Part shown: one piece after another, positions 60,696-64,000 of the stretch
Numbering within the stretch: position 1 is the first letter of the stretch
How the letters are laid out: each line of letters opens with the position of its first letter
Origin: Candidatus Desulfobacillus denitrificans
GTDB lineage: Bacteria > Pseudomonadota > Gammaproteobacteria > Burkholderiales > Rhodocyclaceae
NCBI GenBank assembly: GCA_017347485.1
Contig: AP021857.1
Span: 558,001 to 622,000 of the forward strand
Direction of reading: 5' to 3'
DNA: 64,000 bases
Translations under genes and position numbers: made by a program
The notes under the pieces: model-generated
What the model saw: only the letters and a program-made list of their open reading frames with translations
The model's database searches: none
What the model was told of the DNA's origin: nothing

Positions 60696-61165
60696 TGAAT
60701 AGAATGACTTTGGACCTGTGGGTTGGGGTGTTCGTGGCCGTCGGCTTGGGGGCACTGTTGTTTTTAGCACTAAAGGTAGGTAATCTGGCTTCCACGAATA
60801 CCGGGGAAACCTATGTACTCAAAGCAAATTTTGATAACATCGGGGGCCTGAAGGTACGTGCGCCGGTGAAAAGCGCAGGGGTTGTCGTGGGCCGGGTGGC
60901 CGATATTCGACTGGATGCCGAACGCTATGAGGCGGTGGTGAGCATGAATATCGGCAGCCAGTTCAGGTTCCCGCGCGACACCTTTGCAAAAATCCGGACT
61001 TCCGGCCTGCTGGGAGAGCAGTACATCGGGCTGGCGGTCGGCGGGGATGAGCAGGTGTTCAAGCCCGGCGATACCGTCAAGAAGACGGAGTCGGCCATGG
61101 TGCTGGAAGACTTGGTCGGGCAGTTCCTGTTCGACAAGGCGGCTGAAGGAAAAGACAAGAAGTGA
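60695..61165 (+). CDS. mlaD: Phospholipid transport substrate-binding protein MlaD
   Basis: 156 residues. One TM ('LWVGVFVAVGLGALLFLALKV') and one MCE domain ('YVLKANFDNIGGLKVRAPVK', 'SAGVVVGRVADIRLD', 'AKIRTSGLLGEQYIGLAVGG'). It forms the hexameric periplasmic ring of the complex. Coupled to mlaE by TGATG. Codon use is visibly less GC-rich at third positions than in mlaE and mlaF (for example in the first 50 codons). Confidence 0.96.
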   Translation: MNRMTLDLWVGVFVAVGLGALLFLALKVGNLASTNTGETYVLKANFDNIGGLKVRAPVKSAGVVVGRVADIRLDAERYEAVVSMNIGSQFRFPRDTFAKIRTSGLLGEQYIGLAVGGDEQVFKPGDTVKKTESAMVLEDLVGQFLFDKAAEGKDKK

Positions 61166-61215
61166 CGTAATAACGGCAGGATTACAAATCGGGACAAAAA
61201 CGAAAAGGCACCTCG

Positions 61216-62016
61216 ATGAAAACGACCCTGAAAACGACGCTTACCAGGCAACTCGGCAAAGCGGCACTGATTGCGGTTGCGGCCGGACTGCTGGGCGGCT
61301 GTGCCACGAGCGGGAATCCGAAGGATCCGATCGAAGGCTTCAACCGCGCCATGTTCGGCATCAACGAGGGGCTCGACCAGGTCATCATCAGGCCGGTGTC
61401 CTCCGGCTACGAAGCGCTTCTCCCGTCGCCGATCCAGACCGGGGTCGCCAACTTCTTCTCGAACATCGCCGACCTCATGATCGGGGTGAACAACCTGCTG
61501 CAGGGCAAGCCGGCGCAGGCCGCCTCCGATGCCGGGCGCGTCATCGTGAATACCACCGTGGGCTTCCTCGGCATCCTCGATGTCGCCAGCACGATGGGCA
61601 TGGAAAAGCATGAAGAGGATGTCGGCCAGACCTTCGGCCGCTGGGGCATGGACGACGGCGCCTATATCGTGCTGCCGTTCTTCGGACCGCGCACCGTGCG
61701 CGACACCATCGGCCTGGTGTTCGACGTCTATACCGACCCGGTCGCCCATGTCGACCACATTCCGACCCGCAATACGCTGCTCGCCACCCGCATCATCAGC
61801 GACCGGGCCGAACTGCTGAAGGCCGACAAGGTGATCGAGGAAGCCGCGCTGGACAAATACAGCTATGTCCGCGATGCCTACCTGCAGCGCCGCCAGAGCC
61901 TGATTCATGACGGCAACCCGCCGAAGTTCGATCCCTATTCCGGTTCCGGCGATGGCAAGTCCGCCGGGGCGCAGGGCGAGGGAGCGGGCCAGGCGCAAGT
62001 CGCGACGCGCAACTGA
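61216..62016 (+). CDS. mlaA: Outer-membrane lipoprotein MlaA (VacJ)
   Basis: 266 residues. Lipobox signal peptide 'KAALIAVAAGLLGGCATSG', then the MlaA fold: 'DPIEGFNRAMFGINEGLDQV', 'FFSNIADLMIGVNNLLQGKP', 'NTTVGFLGILDVASTMGM', 'EDVGQTFGRWGMDDGAYIVL', 'VLPFFGPRTVRDTIG'. MlaA removes phospholipid from the outer leaflet and passes it to MlaC. In E. coli mlaA is elsewhere; here it sits between mlaD and mlaC. AAGG precedes the ATG. The C-terminal 25 residues are low-complexity. Confidence 0.96.
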   Translation: MKTTLKTTLTRQLGKAALIAVAAGLLGGCATSGNPKDPIEGFNRAMFGINEGLDQVIIRPVSSGYEALLPSPIQTGVANFFSNIADLMIGVNNLLQGKPAQAASDAGRVIVNTTVGFLGILDVASTMGMEKHEEDVGQTFGRWGMDDGAYIVLPFFGPRTVRDTIGLVFDVYTDPVAHVDHIPTRNTLLATRIISDRAELLKADKVIEEAALDKYSYVRDAYLQRRQSLIHDGNPPKFDPYSGSGDGKSAGAQGEGAGQAQVATRN

Positions 62017-62041
62017 TCAACCCGCTACCTTTCGTCAAATC

Positions 62042-62662
62042 ATGAAGTTATTCGCGTTGCTGCTGGCCTGTGCCAGCTTCTTCCTGTCCCCGGGCGTCCA
62101 GGCGCAACAGGCGCCCGACGCATTGGTGAAGTCCGTCACCGACGAGGTCCTCGACATCATCCGCAAGGACAAGGACATCAAGGCCGGCAGCACCAAGCGG
62201 GCCATCGAACTGGTCGAGCAGAAGGTTCTGCCGCATTTCAACTTCACGCGCATGACCGCGCTGGCGATGGGCAAGGACTGGCGCCAGGCGTCTGCGGCGC
62301 AACAGAAGGAACTGACGGAAGCCTTCAAGGAACTGCTGGTTCGCACCTACTCGAATGCCCTCATCGCCTACAAGAACGAGACGGTCGATTACCGGCCCTT
62401 CAAGATGCAGCCGGGCGATACGGACGTCACCGTGCGCACCCAGATCCACCAGGCGGGGGCCCGCCAGCCGATCACCCTCGACTACAGCCTGGAGAAGAAC
62501 GGCAACAGCTGGAAGGTCTATGACGTGGTGGTTGCCGGCGTCAGCCTGGTGACGAACTATCGCTCGAGCTTCGCCACCGAGGTGCGCAATGGCGGCATCG
62601 ACGGCCTCATCAAGACCTTGCAGGCGAAGAACCGCAGCCTGGAAACCGCGTCCCAGAAATGA
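62042..62662 (+). CDS. mlaC: Periplasmic phospholipid carrier MlaC
   Basis: 206 residues. Signal peptide 'MKLFALLLACASFFLSPGVQAQ', then the Ttg2D/MlaC fold: 'ALVKSVTDEVLDIIRKDKDI', 'VLPHFNFTRMTALAMGKDWR', 'LTEAFKELLVRTYSNALIAY', 'NGNSWKVYDVVVAGVSLVTN', 'YRSSFATEVRNGGIDGLIKT'. It ferries lipid between MlaA and MlaFEDB. Starts 25 bp after mlaA and overlaps mlaB by 4 nt. Confidence 0.96.
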   Translation: MKLFALLLACASFFLSPGVQAQQAPDALVKSVTDEVLDIIRKDKDIKAGSTKRAIELVEQKVLPHFNFTRMTALAMGKDWRQASAAQQKELTEAFKELLVRTYSNALIAYKNETVDYRPFKMQPGDTDVTVRTQIHQAGARQPITLDYSLEKNGNSWKVYDVVVAGVSLVTNYRSSFATEVRNGGIDGLIKTLQAKNRSLETASQK

Positions 62663-62940
62663 TCCGCGACGCCGGAGATCGCATCGAGGTTTCCGGCCCG
62701 CTCACGCTCGGCAAGGCGCGTGAGATGCTGGAAGCCGGCAGCGCCCTCATCAAGCGGCCGGAAACCGTCTTCGACCTGTCCCGGGTGAAGGAAGTCGACT
62801 CTTCCGGGCTGACCGTCGTCTTCGGCTGGGTGCGCGCCGCGAAAAGCCAGGGCAAGACCGCCCGCATCAGCAATCCTCCCCAGAACCTGCTTAGCCTGGC
62901 CGCACTCTACGGCGTGACCGAGCTTCTGCCGCTGGCGTAA
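62659..62940 (+). CDS. mlaB: STAS-domain protein MlaB
   Basis: 93-residue STAS protein: 'VFDLSRVKEVDSSGLTVVFG' contains the DSSGL motif and 'GPLTLGKAREMLEAG' the first helix. MlaB binds MlaF and is needed for complex activity. Overlaps the mlaC stop by 4 nt (ATGA). Confidence 0.93.
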   Translation: MIRDAGDRIEVSGPLTLGKAREMLEAGSALIKRPETVFDLSRVKEVDSSGLTVVFGWVRAAKSQGKTARISNPPQNLLSLAALYGVTELLPLA

Positions 62941-62966
62941 GCCGGCGTTCCCGGCTGTCCCCCCGC

Positions 62967-63869
62967 ATGCATCCCGCAATACGCATCGAAGGCGTGGCCA
63001 AGCGCTTTGGCAGCGTCCAGGCGCTGGATGGCATCGACCTGGACATTGCCCCGGGGGAATTCTTCGGCCTGCTCGGGCCGAACGGCGCCGGCAAGACGAC
63101 GCTGATTTCGGCGCTGGCCGGGCTGGTGCGGCCGGATGCCGGCCGGCTGGCGGTGATGGGCCATGACGTCGTCTCGGACTATCGGGCCGCCCGCCGCCAG
63201 CTCGGCGTGGTGCCGCAGGAACTGGTGTTCGACCCCTTCTTCACCGTGCGCGAATCGCTGGAGATCCAGTCGGGCTACTTCGGCATCCGCGACAATGCGG
63301 CCTGGATCGACGAGATCCTGGAAAACCTCGACCTCACGGAGAAGGCCGACACCAACATGCGCCAGCTCTCCGGCGGCATGAAGCGACGCGTGCTGGTGGC
63401 GCAGGCGCTGGTGCACCGGCCGCCGGTGATCGTGCTCGACGAGCCGACCGCCGGCGTCGACGTCGAGCTGCGCCAGGGCCTGTGGAGCTTCGTGCGCCGC
63501 CTCAACCGCGACGGCCACACCATCGTGCTGACGACGCATTACCTGGAAGAGGCGGAAAGCCTGTGCGGGCGCATCGCCATGCTCAAGCAGGGGCGCGTCG
63601 TCGCGCTCGACACGACGAACAATCTGCTGCGGCGGTTTTCCGGACACACCCTGCGCCTTCGCCTGGCGGAGGGCAGGACGCTGCCTGCAGCGCTGCAGGC
63701 GCGCGTGGTCGGGGAGTCCGGCAGCGAGTTCGTCTTCTCGCTCGAGCGCTGCGAGGAAATCGAGGAGATCCTCCGCGGCCTGCGCGGCTCCGATTGCAGC
63801 ATCGACGACATCGAGGTGGGCCGGCCCGACCTGGAAGAAGTGTTCGTCCGCGTCATGCACAGGGATTGA
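62967..63869 (+). CDS. ABC-2 type exporter ATP-binding protein (YadG-like)
   Basis: 300-residue ABC ATPase. Walker A 'LLGPNGAGKTTLISALAG', Q-loop 'LGVVPQELVFDPFFTVRESL', signature 'RQLSGGMKRRVLVAQALVH', Walker B 'PPVIVLDEPTAGVDVELRQ', H-loop 'HTIVLTTHYLEEAESLCGR', followed by a C-terminal regulatory region. It pairs with the permease gene that starts 1 bp after its stop. The yadGH-type pair after mlaB is common in betaproteobacteria. The transported substrate is unknown. Confidence 0.93.
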   Translation: MHPAIRIEGVAKRFGSVQALDGIDLDIAPGEFFGLLGPNGAGKTTLISALAGLVRPDAGRLAVMGHDVVSDYRAARRQLGVVPQELVFDPFFTVRESLEIQSGYFGIRDNAAWIDEILENLDLTEKADTNMRQLSGGMKRRVLVAQALVHRPPVIVLDEPTAGVDVELRQGLWSFVRRLNRDGHTIVLTTHYLEEAESLCGRIAMLKQGRVVALDTTNNLLRRFSGHTLRLRLAEGRTLPAALQARVVGESGSEFVFSLERCEEIEEILRGLRGSDCSIDDIEVGRPDLEEVFVRVMHRD

Positions 63870-63870
63870 C

Positions 63871-64000
63871 ATGGACGGCTTCCGGACCCTGCTCTACAAG
63901 GAGGTGCTGCGCTTCTGGAAGGTGAGCTTCCAGACGGTGGCGGCGCCGATTCTCACCTCGCTGCTCTACCTGCTCATCTTTTCGCACGTGCTGGAACGGC
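63871..64000 (+). CDS. ABC-2 type exporter permease, N-terminal part only
   Basis: 43 codons are visible before the window ends: 'MDGFRTLLYKEVLRFWKVSF' and 'TVAAPILTSLLYLLIFSHVL', an amphipathic start followed by the first TM typical of YadH-type permeases. It begins 1 bp after the ATPase stop. Confidence 0.85.
   Translation, partial: MDGFRTLLYKEVLRFWKVSFQTVAAPILTSLLYLLIFSHVLER

Overview
The window is GC-rich, densely coded chromosomal DNA from a Gram-negative bacterium, most likely a betaproteobacterium (a Rhodocyclales-type organism is my best guess, from gene content and order only). Pointers are an LPS assembly cluster (kdsD-lptC-lptA), an Mla lipid transport operon in the order F-E-D-A-C-B, a phasin gene with PhaR-like sites, an MSHA-type pilus locus, and dRS3-like ATTCCC-N8-GGGAAT repeats. 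I recognised no rRNA, tRNA or CRISPR array.

Layout. 1-9.8 kb: a tandem double UvrA (runs off the left edge), a hypothetical gene, a ferritin-like protein, a Sel1-repeat protein, a glutathione S-transferase and pyruvate phosphate dikinase. 9.8-22.8 kb, nearly all on the minus strand: a three-TM winged-helix protein, a lipoprotein, a hemolysin-III protein, then an envelope-remodelling block (EptA-like and EptC-like phosphoethanolamine transferases, a two-component system, a YejM-like sulfatase-fold protein), cyclopropane fatty acid synthase, glnS and dsbB. 22.8-29 kb, plus strand: crcB, a toxin-antitoxin pair whose toxin is frameshifted, hrpA, an EI24/CysZ-type protein and a CinA-like protein. 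29-36 kb: phasin, an EamA transporter, a crotonase, lptA-lptC-kdsD and a Kef-type antiporter. 36-38.2 kb: two divergent paralogues of a nucleotidyltransferase-fold family, each followed by the same dispersed repeat.

38.2-59 kb is the most interesting part. An MSHA-type pilus locus on the minus strand runs from a sigma-54-dependent response regulator (58.9 kb) through MshM, L, N, E, G, I, J and K-like genes to a giant surface protein of about 1190 residues, a pseudopilin and a membrane-bound class III nucleotide cyclase. The giant protein ends in four tandem modules that look like those of phage tail fibres. A separate pilin gene at 38.3-38.9 kb has a correctly spaced sigma-54 promoter, and an atypical sensor kinase lies beside it. 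I infer that the kinase and the sigma-54 regulator, at opposite ends of the locus, control the pilus together. MshE carries c-di-GMP-binding-type motifs, and the cyclase suggests a second nucleotide signal. The locus was interrupted by a roughly 600-bp insertion with 34-bp direct repeats, carrying a UPF0175 antitoxin and the stub of a PIN toxin.

59-64 kb: the mla operon (mlaFEDACB), followed by an ABC-2 type exporter whose permease runs off the right edge. A dispersed repeat family with the core GGGACTGACTTTT occurs between genes and inside the starts of two pilus genes.
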